The translations under genes were made by a program, and so were the position numbers. Shown here one piece after another: positions 1-5,029 of a DNA stretch of 5,029 nt (positions within the stretch are counted from its first letter, which is position 1; every line of letters starts with the position of its first letter). Below the pieces are notes generated by a model. It was not told the DNA's origin. It made no database searches and saw only the letters and a program-made list of their open reading frames with translations. The stretch is from an uncultured Coriobacteriaceae bacterium. GTDB taxonomy: Bacteria > Actinomycetota > Coriobacteriia > Coriobacteriales > Atopobiaceae. The DNA lies in assembly GCA_902772085.1 (NCBI GenBank), contig CACXZL010000177.1, positions 1 through 5,029 of the forward strand. Direction: 5' to 3'.

Positions 1-1
1 C

Positions 2-928
2 GTGAAGACCCAGGACCTCGCGAACGGTACCTACGACCTGCTCCAGGGAGCCAAGTTCCGCATGTACAAGGCGAAGGAGTACGAGAAGAAAGCGGGTCTG
101 GAGCCGACAGATGATATGACCAGTCAGGCAGTCAAATTCGTCCCAGTTACTGGGGCCTCGACGCTAGAGGGCATGGCTAACGGCCAGAAAGGCTACTACT
201 CCGTCGGCAAGGCCCTCGCCTTCAAAAAGGTAGTAGGCTGGCAGACCACGCCCGCGGACGACAATGGTACTACAGATGATACAACAGACGACGTCGCGGC
301 TGTCACCCTCAACTCCTACAGGTACAGGGGCGACAAGTGGACCGCCTCCGACGACAACACCCAGGTGCTCGTCGGAACGGAGGCTGGCAACACCGAAAAA
401 ACCACCAACATCCTCGAGTCCGTACCCGGCCAGGAGATCAGCGTCCACGGCCTCGAGGAGGGCTGGTACCTCATCGTCGAGGAGGAGGCCCCCGAGGGCT
501 TCAACAAGCTCGCACACCCGATCGTCGTCTACGTGAACGGCGACATGGACGCGAACGGCAAGCTCGACTACGACGGCATCAATAAGTACGACAGCAACGC
601 GACAAACGAGGGCAAGCTCAACGTCAAGACGATGGGCAATGACTCGACGGTCGAGGACGGCACCGCCTTCACCGAGTGGAACGCCGAGCTGAACAAGGGC
701 ACCGCGGGCGACGCGAACGGCACAGCACCCAACGATAAAGACCCCAAGACCTACACTAGCACTAGCAATAACAAGAACGGCGGCGTCCACGTCGTCAACC
801 AGACCGGCGCCGAGCTCCCGAGCACCGGCGGAATCGGCACCACCATCTTCTACGTCGCGGGCACCGTGCTCGTCGTGGGGGCCGTGGTGATGCTCGTCGC
901 CAAGCGCCGCATGAGCTCCGAGGCGTAG
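2..928 (+). CDS. LPXTG-anchored SpaA/Cna-B-type pilin or adhesin, 5'-truncated by the window edge
   Basis: This is the C-terminal 308 residues of a cell-wall-anchored surface protein. The first codon here is GTG, but there is no signal peptide and the opening residues (GAKFRMYKA, 16-24) are the usual first strand of a SpaA/Cna-B-like domain, so the gene very probably starts upstream. An E-box-like strand, YLIVEEEAPEGF (156-167), ends that domain; in this family the glutamate assists intramolecular isopeptide bond formation. A low-complexity Asp/Thr-rich stretch lies at 83-97. The C-terminus has the full sorting signal: LPSTG (272-276), a hydrophobic span (about 280-299) and the basic tail KRR (301-303). 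Sortase would cleave after Thr275 and link the protein to peptidoglycan or to a pilus. Shaft versus tip pilin cannot be decided without the N-terminal half. No sortase gene is visible. A strong terminator follows 41 bases after the stop. Confidence is high for the family and low for the exact role. Confidence 0.88.
   Translation: MKTQDLANGTYDLLQGAKFRMYKAKEYEKKAGLEPTDDMTSQAVKFVPVTGASTLEGMANGQKGYYSVGKALAFKKVVGWQTTPADDNGTTDDTTDDVAAVTLNSYRYRGDKWTASDDNTQVLVGTEAGNTEKTTNILESVPGQEISVHGLEEGWYLIVEEEAPEGFNKLAHPIVVYVNGDMDANGKLDYDGINKYDSNATNEGKLNVKTMGNDSTVEDGTAFTEWNAELNKGTAGDANGTAPNDKDPKTYTSTSNNKNGGVHVVNQTGAELPSTGGIGTTIFYVAGTVLVVGAVVMLVAKRRMSSEA
832..928 (+). repeat. Pilin-tail repeat, copy matched at 4790-4886 (inverted)
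   Basis: The last 97 bases of the left-edge pilin gene, from just after LPSTGG to the stop, recur in inverted orientation at 4790-4886 with nine differences. The tail of the pseudogene at 1376 is a third, more diverged relative. Inverted copies of this length could support recombination across the roughly 3.9 kb between them, which includes the TAC operon. Confidence 0.7.
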
Positions 929-969
929 CACCTCCCTCGAGCGCCAAAGCGCCTAAACACGCACCACCT

Positions 970-1013
970 GGGCCGGGGGCCGACGCCAAGAAAGCGGCGT
1001 CGGCCCCCGGCCC
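970..1013 (+). terminator. Strong GC-rich hairpin terminator of the pilin gene
   Basis: A perfect 18-bp inverted repeat (970-987 with 996-1013) encloses an 8-base loop (988-995) and is followed by the short T-rich stretch TTGTT. It begins 41 bases after the pilin stop codon. The T run is short for an intrinsic terminator, but the stem is very stable and lies between convergent genes. The T-rich side is on the + strand, so it serves the pilin gene. Confidence 0.8.
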
Positions 1014-1375
1014 TTGTTCGCGGGTCGACGCCCTCCGCGGGCTAGGAGCGCTCTTCGGGAGCGTGGGGACGCGATTCCCGGCGCCATCGACCAGCCCCAA
1101 TCGATGACTGCACACCCCGGAATGCCGCTCCTGACCCGTCCTGGCGCCCGCTCGAGACGCCCGGGCACAACATGTCGTGCCAGCGCCTCGGGCCGCCGCG
1201 ACATGCGTCCCCCAGCCCAACGACCCATGGGGCGGGCACCCTCTCCCGGCCCTCGTGCCCGTGGCGATGGGAGGCGTGTCTCGATGTGGACGTTCTGTGG
1301 AGTTTGTTCCGAGGCCGACCAGGCGGTCACGGCCTCCCGTCGCCTATGGGCTTCTCCGCTCATGGGGTCGAGGCC
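1014..1375. other. Intergenic region between convergent surface-protein genes, no gene recognised
   Basis: This GC-rich stretch has open frames on both strands. All are rich in Arg, Pro, Gly and Ala, as expected for antisense or random high-GC DNA, and none shows a domain or a convincing ribosome binding site. I see no tRNA or other RNA gene. A small hairpin with a TTCGG loop lies at 1049-1063, and a larger inverted repeat at 1311-1336 is listed separately. Confidence 0.5.
1311..1336 (-). terminator. Possible terminator hairpin after the broken LPXTG gene
   Basis: GAGGCC (1311-1316) pairs with GGCCTC (1331-1336), and the inner GACC (1317-1320) pairs with GGTC (1325-1328). This gives a 10-bp stem with a 2-base bulge and a 4-base loop. 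It lies about 40 bases beyond the stop of the minus-strand pseudogene, close to where the other two pilin tails have their hairpins. There is no T run on the minus strand after it, so the call is weak. Confidence 0.35.
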
Positions 1376-2581
1376 TTAAGCCTCCGCGCCAATGCGGCGC
1401 TTGGCCACGGGCATGGCTGCCGCGCCCGCGGCGCAGAAGATCGCGGTGCCGGTGCCGCCGGTCCCCGGGAGCTCGGCGCCGGCCTTGTCGATCACGTGCG
1501 CGCCGCCGCCGGGTGGGCTCGTGGCGTGGATGGCGGAGCTGCCGCCCGGCACTGCGGCGTGACCTGCGCTGACGGAGGGGAACCATTCCGCGCTGGACCT
1601 TCCGTAGGAGGCCTGCGTGGCCGTCGTACCGTCGTTCGGGTAGGATAGCGCGTTGGCCTCGTAGTACTGGGTCTCGGCTCCGCTCGCCAGCGCGGCGGAG
1701 CTCGCCTTCTGGGCGTCGGTTGGCTTACCGCGCTCCGCCTGAGTTATTGCCTTGCACATGGAGAGCCTCGCGCGCCCGAGCGGGGCGTAGCTGTTCGCGC
1801 CGGCCGAGTCCTTGTTCTCTTCGCGGGCCTTGGCCATGTATAGCCGGTGGGTCGTGGGCCTCGCGTCGCCCCGCCTGGTGAAGGGCTTGGCGCCGCAGGC
1901 GAGCACGGCGCTGTCGGCGCTGCGGTCGTCTGCATCGCGGTTCTCGAGTACCTGCTCGCCGTCGACTCGATCGGGGCCCGTCGCGACGACACTCGGCGTT
2001 GTGGGGCCGTTCGTTTTCACCGTCGTCTTGCCGTCGGCGTCGTAGCTAACAGCCTCATCCTCGTTGCCGTCATCGAAGAGGAAGGCGTCCTTGGTGAGCG
2101 GCGCCCAGTACGTCACGGCGATGCGGTCTCCGTCCTTGACCTCGGCCCAGTCCGCAGTGTCGAAAGATGTGCCGTTCTGCTTCTGCGAAAGGAATCTCAC
2201 CGCATGGTCGCTGGGGCGTACCTCTTCACCCGCGTCAAAGAGCGCAATCTCTAAATCGCGGCGGACAGTACCAACGGCGTGGTCAGCTACATTGGTGTCA
2301 TATCTGAGGCGCCAGTCCGTGACCGTCTTCTACTGCGTGTCGACTGTTGCAGTTGCGGCGTTGTCCACGAGGCAGGCCTCGTTTGCCGTGGCGTCTCCTA
2401 TGACGAGGTATACATTCACGTCGTAGAAGCTGCCGGGTACGGCGCTGGGCATCTTGCACTTGTCGACTACGGCGTTGGGGTAGTCTGGCACCGGCCTCGC
2501 CTTCGCGCGCTTAGCGGCTCTGGCAATTGCCCGTCGGATCCCAAGTCTTTGTTGTGCGGGTCGTTCCGGAGGACCATTCAC
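1376..2581 (-). pseudogene. Decayed LPXTG surface protein (adhesin/pilin-like) with an in-frame TAG
   Basis: One minus-strand frame stays open from about 2581 to the TAA at 1376-1378 except for a single TAG at 2330-2332, which may once have been a CAG glutamine codon. Before the stop it reads PSAVPGSFYDVNVYLVIGD, and after it TVTDWRLRYDTNV and then GDRIAVTYWAPLTKDAFLF, which look like beta-rich surface-protein sequence. A stretch RLYMAKAREENKDSAG (near 1800-1850) resembles RMYKAKEYEKKAG of the pilin at the left edge. The C-terminus keeps LPGTG (1457-1471) and the end KRRIGAEA. The span between them is only about 13 residues (IFCAAGAAAMPVA), roughly six fewer than in the left-edge pilin and with a proline, so anchoring is doubtful. 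No ATG, signal peptide or ribosome binding site is found at the 5' end, and the frame runs into another stop at 2693-2695. A start inside the 3' part (such as GTG at 2198-2200) would give a protein without a signal peptide. A sequencing error at the TAG is possible, but the missing 5' end and short span favour real decay. Confidence 0.7.
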
Positions 2582-2809
2582 AAGCCGCCACGAAGTATGT
2601 TTGAGGTTATGCTTCAGCGAATCTGTCCGTCTTTTGAGGCATCTGTTCGTATTGGTGTTCCAGTCAACGGCGAGATCACAGGGGCGATAGGCCTATCCAG
2701 CAGATATACTGCCGCCCACGAGTCACTGCCGAGCCTGGAACACTCCAACCGGCTCACGCGAGAGTATCTGACGGGAATCCCGTCTCCACGCGGGTAACAC
2801 GCATATGGA
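2582..2809. other. Degenerate spacer between the pseudogene and the TAC operon
   Basis: No intact gene is assigned here. On the minus strand, pseudogene-like peptide fragments appear in different frames, for example AVDWNTNTN around 2643-2669, which suggests remnants of the adhesin 5' part broken by frameshifts. On the plus strand a frame stays open to a TAA ending at 2797, and its last 66 codons (from the ATG at 2597) have a fairly protein-like composition. I recognise no family and see no ribosome binding site for it. Confidence 0.4.
2770..2784 (-). terminator. Weak hairpin downstream of the TAC operon
   Basis: GACGGG and CCCGTC form a 6-bp perfect stem with a 3-base loop, about 25 bases after the stop of the chaperone gene. 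No T run follows on the minus strand, so it may be only a weak transcript end or a chance palindrome. Confidence 0.25.
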
Positions 2810-3283
2810 TTATGGGCGCGGATCCACATCGCCGCTCTCATCGGCCGGTGCCGTAAGGTTCCTTGCAATCGACCCAACGTCTAAGCATGGGAGACAAATC
2901 TGACCGGACGGCGTCATGCTCGTGAGCATCTGCACATGGCTGCGTATAAATGCGTACAACAGTGTAAAAGAATTGACTTTCATGAAGAGCTCGAAGTCCT
3001 CAATGGTTCCGCCATCCTCAGAGTACTGCGCCACAAATATGCCTCGTACCGCTACGTCGAGCTTGAATCCAGACGGGTTGTCTCCGCCGGGCACGACCGA
3101 AACCTCAAGGTGTACCTCGAGCTTGCTTGCGCCGTCCTCTTGCTGAGCCAAATCGCTCGCTTTGTATTGAAAGCCCAGATTGTTTGCACCCAGCCCCGAG
3201 CATTCGAGGTCGACCACTTCGTAATTTGACCTCAGGATCTGATAGCTTACGGCGCTAATCGGTGACAGTTGAAGCTCCATCAT
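2810..3283 (-). CDS. SecB-like chaperone of a toxin-antitoxin-chaperone (TAC) operon
   Basis: This 157-residue protein has the layout of the SecB family. The opening LQLSPI is followed by strand-rich sequence KLEVHLEVSVV (54-64) and FKLDVAVRGIF (73-83). It then has the family's end signature: a helix LLYAFIRSHVQMLTSM (108-123), which corresponds to the SecB segment LFPYIRxxVxxLT, and a proline-containing segment ICLPCLDV (129-136). SecB is a tetrameric chaperone that holds unfolded clients. Canonical SecB works in proteobacterial export and is generally absent from Gram-positive bacteria, whereas SecB-like proteins beside a toxin-antitoxin pair act as antitoxin-specific chaperones. The start is ATGATG: the first ATG (3281-3283) and the antitoxin TGA (3280-3282) overlap in ATGA, and a GGCGG-like site precedes it. 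This is translational coupling as the third operon gene. The last 16 residues are a polar tail beyond the usual fold. The family call is fairly sure; the role rests on context. Confidence 0.82.
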   Translation of the reverse strand: MMELQLSPISAVSYQILRSNYEVVDLECSGLGANNLGFQYKASDLAQQEDGASKLEVHLEVSVVPGGDNPSGFKLDVAVRGIFVAQYSEDGGTIEDFELFMKVNSFTLLYAFIRSHVQMLTSMTPSGQICLPCLDVGSIARNLTAPADESGDVDPRP

Positions 3284-3753
3284 GCCGCCTTTCCGATACC
3301 GATGCTGTACTGGTAGTGCTTCGGGGGCTTCTTGTCGGGAGCAAGCATGGACTTCGCCCGCGAAGTGGTTTTGACCGCAAGCTGCGTGTCGTCGAATTCC
3401 GGATTCGCACTCGCACCAGTCGCCTCATAAGGAAGGGACCACGAATCAATCGAACCGCAAGTCGTCTGGGCATCCGCAATCAACTCGGGGGCCCTTACGT
3501 CGCATCCCAGAGCGAGGGCCATTGCCGCGATGCTCCTTAGCGTAAGGTTTTGGCCATTCAGCTTTTCCGACAACGTCGAAGCCCCTATCCCCATCCGGGA
3601 TGCCAGCTCCCTCAGGGTCGTACCGGTCTCCGCACAGCGCTTGACCACCTGATTGGCGTAGTCCATGGAGAGCTCGTAGGCAAGTACTTCGGGGGTAAGT
3701 TCGAACTCAAAGTCCGGACCGAGGGTTGATTCAATATCATATTTCCGCGCCAT
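3280..3753 (-). CDS. higA: HigA-like HTH antitoxin with a long C-terminal tail
   Basis: The protein has 157 residues when started at the ATG 3751-3753, which has a strong GGGAGG site (3761-3766) seven bases upstream. A longer frame reaching 3825 lies inside the toxin gene and lacks such a site. Residues about 32-86 form a Cro/C1-type (XRE) helix-turn-helix: TLRELASRMGIGASTLSEKL (46-65) covers the first helices with the turn at MGIG, and SIAAMALALG (74-83) is the last helix. It should bind the operator upstream of the toxin and neutralise the toxin. Residues 88-157 are an extension not needed for a helix-turn-helix. They include an aromatic patch DSWSLPYE (103-110) and a basic, tyrosine-rich end KPPKHYQYSIGIGKAA. 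In TAC systems such a C-terminal region, called ChAD, binds the SecB-like chaperone and makes the antitoxin unstable without it. I infer the same here. The start overlaps the toxin 3' end by 17 bases, and the stop overlaps the chaperone start. Confidence 0.85.
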   Translation of the reverse strand: MARKYDIESTLGPDFEFELTPEVLAYELSMDYANQVVKRCAETGTTLRELASRMGIGASTLSEKLNGQNLTLRSIAAMALALGCDVRAPELIADAQTTCGSIDSWSLPYEATGASANPEFDDTQLAVKTTSRAKSMLAPDKKPPKHYQYSIGIGKAA

Positions 3754-4180
3754 GTTTGGACCTCCCGCGTAGCGCTTCTTCGAGCTGCGGTCGCTTGCGC
3801 TGCATTTTCTCGATACCAGCACCAACGACCTTCTTGCCTTTTCCCGAATGCGTCTTTTGGAGTATCAGGGCGATTGCGATGGCAAGGTCACCGTCAATGA
3901 GAAACGTATAGGCACGCGCGGTGCATCCCTTGGTGACGATTTCGTAAAGATCGTTATCGTTGCAACCCTCAAGCTTCTTGAGTCGCCTCAGCATCCGAGA
4001 CTGCTCTACGCCTATTTCATGTACTGATTCTATTGCCTTTGCCATCTTCATCACCGCGCGTCCGTCGCGACACTCACTGGCGAATTCCTTCATGGGGTGC
4101 GAATCGCCGTTACATAAAAAATAAACCACCTTTGATTCAGTTCCGTCGCTCAGCTTCAGCGGCTTAAGCTCATTCGCCAA
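3737..4180 (-). CDS. higB: HigB/RelE-like toxin (Gp49-like family), first gene of the TAC operon
   Basis: About 147 residues. The C-terminal two thirds follow the HigB/Gp49-like pattern: a helical region with SRMLRRLKKLEG (61-72), the strand LYEIVTKGCTARAYTFLIDG (78-97, the counterpart of LWELR...YRvff), a hydrophobic strand LAIAIALILQKTHSGKGKK (99-117) and a final amphipathic helix with IEKMQRKRPQLEEAL. Toxins of this family are ribosome-dependent mRNA endonucleases with basic active sites, and the Lys/Arg cluster here is consistent with that; I cannot assign individual catalytic residues. The frame opens after a TAA at 4208-4210. Two starts are possible: GTG at 4184-4186, whose G is part of the GGAG motif, and TTG at 4178-4180, with GGAG (4186-4189) five bases upstream. 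I chose the TTG for its spacing; the GTG adds only two residues. Toxin before antitoxin is the HigBA order. The frame has no internal stop and appears intact. Confidence 0.82.
   Translation of the reverse strand: MANELKPLKLSDGTESKVVYFLCNGDSHPMKEFASECRDGRAVMKMAKAIESVHEIGVEQSRMLRRLKKLEGCNDNDLYEIVTKGCTARAYTFLIDGDLAIAIALILQKTHSGKGKKVVGAGIEKMQRKRPQLEEALRGRSKHGAEI
3761..3766 (-). promoter_or_regulatory. Ribosome binding site of the antitoxin gene
   Basis: GGGAGG on the minus strand lies seven bases before the antitoxin ATG, inside the toxin coding region. It decides the antitoxin start and suggests that the antitoxin is translated efficiently, compared with the weak TTG or GTG start of the toxin. 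Confidence 0.75.
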
Positions 4181-4185
4181 TTGCA

Positions 4186-4189
4186 CTCC
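4186..4189 (-). promoter_or_regulatory. Ribosome binding site deciding the toxin start
   Basis: GGAG on the minus strand overlaps the candidate GTG start (4184-4186) and is correctly spaced, with five bases between, for the TTG at 4178-4180. A rare TTG start would keep toxin translation low. Confidence 0.5.
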
Positions 4190-4202
4190 GAATCTTCGAC
4201 AC

Positions 4203-4218
4203 TTCGGTTATATCCGAA
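4203..4218. promoter_or_regulatory. Palindromic operator over the TAC promoter -10 box
   Basis: The 16-base element TTCGGTTATATCCGAA is symmetric except for one central pair: arms TTCGG and CCGAA flank an inner TATA. It covers the predicted -10 box of the operon, the classical place for repression by a HigA-type antitoxin. I infer that the HTH antitoxin binds it; no other regulator gene is in the window. Confidence 0.65.
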
Positions 4219-4236
4219 TTTATACCATTGCGTCAA
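4207..4236 (-). promoter_or_regulatory. Sigma70-type promoter of the TAC operon
   Basis: On the minus strand, TTGACG (4231-4236) is followed after 18 bases by TATAAC (4207-4212). Transcription would start near 4200, leaving a leader of roughly 15-20 bases before the toxin start, enough for the GGAG site. The region is AT-rich compared with its surroundings. Confidence 0.7.
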
Positions 4237-4263
4237 AATTTGCAAGTGGGTAATTGGAATAAC

Positions 4264-4789
4264 GTAGTGCTGTGAGGACCCTAGAAACAGTAGGCACATG
4301 TTGGGAGTATTGATGACAGGGGAGACACTCACGTCTCGAGCTTCGAAATCGGAGACGGCGCGGTAAGACTCTATGGCATCTTATGAATGATCCACATACT
4401 TTTCACGCCACGTATGTGGTTGAGTACCTGGACACCCGCACATCGTCGAGTGTCGAGACCATGTCTGTACACCGCATGTCGTAACCGCGGGAGCTCAACT
4501 TGTGGTTTCGTGACGAGCATGTCCGTCACCTTGCGTTTGCTATCCAGAACTAGGTGCCGAGGTGTGTCGAAAGCAACACTCGTGGCACAGGGAGGGCGGA
4601 GGTGGCGCTTGGGGAGCTGTGCGGGCGGACCCACGTGACGGCCGCGCATCTCTGCGGCCTCGGGAACGCGCGCCGAACCTGTAAGGGTGATGCCTGGAGA
4701 ACGCGAAGTGGGGGGCCGACACCTTTGGAAGGCGCCGGCCCCCGGCGGGATGGTTCGTATGTGGGCGCTATTGCGCCGCGTCTCTAGGC
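4264..4789. other. Region upstream of the TAC operon, no gene recognised
   Basis: No frame here has a convincing start, ribosome binding site or family pattern. A minus-strand frame continues through 4371-4931, but its 5' part is the pilin tail read out of frame and the rest is not recognisable. Small inverted repeats are present: CCACATAC/GTATGTGG (4392-4399 and 4412-4419) and GGCCGC/GCGGCC (4640-4645 and 4654-4659). It may be remnant DNA of the pilin locus. I see no tRNA or transposase. Confidence 0.45.
4711..4743 (-). terminator. Terminator-like hairpin after the orphan pilin tail
   Basis: Arms 4711-4723 and 4731-4743 pair around a 7-base loop. Read as minus-strand RNA, all 13 positions pair, including two G-U wobbles; read as plus-strand RNA, two positions are A-C mismatches. 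This assigns the hairpin to the minus strand. It lies about 46 bases after the stop of the orphan tail, and its arm sequence resembles the terminator at 970-1013. The T run after it is poor. Confidence 0.6.
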
Positions 4790-4886
4790 CTATGCCTCGG
4801 AGCCCATGCGGCGCTTGGCGACGAGCATCGCGGCCGCGCCCACGACGAGCACGGTGCCCGCGACGTAGAAGATGGCCGTGCCGATT
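4790..4886 (-). pseudogene. Orphan 3' end of an LPXTG pilin gene, sorting motif lost
   Basis: The minus strand encodes IGTAIFYVAGTVLVVGAAAM, then LVAKRRMGSEA and a TAG at 4790-4792. Over 97 bases it differs from the end of the left-edge pilin gene (832-928) at nine positions. Similarity stops at the isoleucine: where LPSTGG should stand, the frame reads TKKKSLTFT, and it meets a TGA at 4928-4930. The fragment therefore has a membrane span and basic tail but no sortase motif and no intact upstream protein. A recombination junction near 4886/4887 is the simplest explanation. The window end prevents checking for a longer disrupted gene to the right. Confidence 0.72.
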
Positions 4887-4913
4887 GTGAATGTCAAGGA
4901 CTTCTTCTTGGTG

Positions 4914-5009
4914 GGGTAGGCACTTTTTCACTATCCACGGTAAGGTCTTCTTAGTGCTCTTCGGTAGGCACTATTTTCTGGCCGTCGGTAGGCACTTTTT
5001 TCTCCCGCT
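4914..5009. repeat. Degenerate 24-bp tandem repeat, four units
   Basis: Units start at 4914, 4938, 4962 and 4986. Three share GGTAGGCAC followed by a T-rich run; the unit at 4938 keeps only CGGTA and part of the T run, but the spacing stays exactly 24 bases. A period divisible by three suggests a former 8-residue protein repeat. On the minus strand one frame reads EKKVPTDG, QKIVPTEE, a unit with a stop, then SEKVPTPP. That frame differs from the frame of the adjacent pilin tail. A further degenerate unit may lie at 4890-4913. Confidence 0.65.
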
Positions 5010-5029
5010 CGGAGCCCAAGGCCCTCCTC

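Noticed and set aside
164..931. Long minus-strand open frame (255 codons) opposite the pilin gene
   Set aside because: It mirrors the high-GC pilin codons, is dominated by Val, Ala, Gly, Asp and Leu, and shows no domain. The plus strand has the clear pilin sorting signal.
795..1363. Overlapping Arg/Pro/Gly-rich open frames on both strands around the terminator
   Set aside because: They run across the hairpin at 970-1013, have low-information composition and lack ribosome binding sites; they are typical noise in GC-rich DNA.
3754..3825. Upstream extension of the antitoxin frame to a start at 3825
   Set aside because: It would overlap the toxin gene by about 90 bases, while the ATG at 3753 has a strong, well-spaced GGGAGG site.
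4290..4297. GTAGGCAC near 4290, considered as an outlying unit of the 24-bp repeat
   Set aside because: Only eight bases match, the T run is absent, and it is more than 600 bases from the array.
4392..4419. Inverted repeat CCACATAC/GTATGTGG with a 12-base spacer, considered as an operator or transposon end
   Set aside because: It stands alone with no promoter, transposase or second copy nearby; 8-bp arms can occur by chance.
4371..4931. Minus-strand open frame of 186 codons at the right end
   Set aside because: Its first part is the pilin tail read in the wrong frame, and the remainder has no recognisable pattern or start signal.
4914..5009. Tandem repeats considered as a CRISPR array
   Set aside because: Units are contiguous with a 24-base period and no spacers of normal length, and no cas gene is visible.

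Overview
The window looks like a high-GC, Gram-positive actinobacterium of the Coriobacteriia (Collinsella/Olsenella-like). This is inferred from the style of the LPXTG surface-protein tails (an LPxTGG-type motif, a short membrane span, then a KRR...EA end) and from the codon use. No rRNA or housekeeping gene confirms it.

Layout. (1) Positions 2-928 (+) hold the 3' part of an LPXTG-anchored SpaA/Cna-B-type pilin or adhesin, cut by the window edge and followed by a strong hairpin terminator at 970-1013. (2) Positions 1014-1375 contain no recognisable gene. (3) Positions 1376-2581 (-) are a decayed second LPXTG protein. It has one in-frame TAG, no visible start or signal peptide, and a shortened membrane span. 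(4) Positions 2582-2809 are degenerate. (5) Positions 2810-4180 (-) form a compact three-gene operon: a HigB/RelE-like toxin, a HigA-like HTH antitoxin with a long C-terminal tail, and a SecB-like chaperone. The genes overlap, and a sigma70-type promoter with a palindromic operator lies directly upstream. (6) Positions 4264-4789 are gene-free as far as I can see. (7) Positions 4790-4886 (-) are an orphan copy of the 3' end of the first pilin gene (88 of 97 bases identical). It has lost its LPXTG motif and abuts a degenerate 24-bp tandem repeat (4914-5009).

The main discovery is the operon at 2810-4180. Gene order, overlaps and domains match a tripartite toxin-antitoxin-chaperone (TAC) system like HigB1-HigA1-Rv1957 of Mycobacterium tuberculosis. 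In that system the SecB-like protein folds and protects the antitoxin, which neutralises the toxin and represses the operon. Here the operon is visibly less GC-rich than its neighbours and sits among fragments of surface-protein genes, which suggests an acquired module in a recombining, decaying pilin/adhesin locus. All functional calls rest on reading the sequences by eye; no database search was run.
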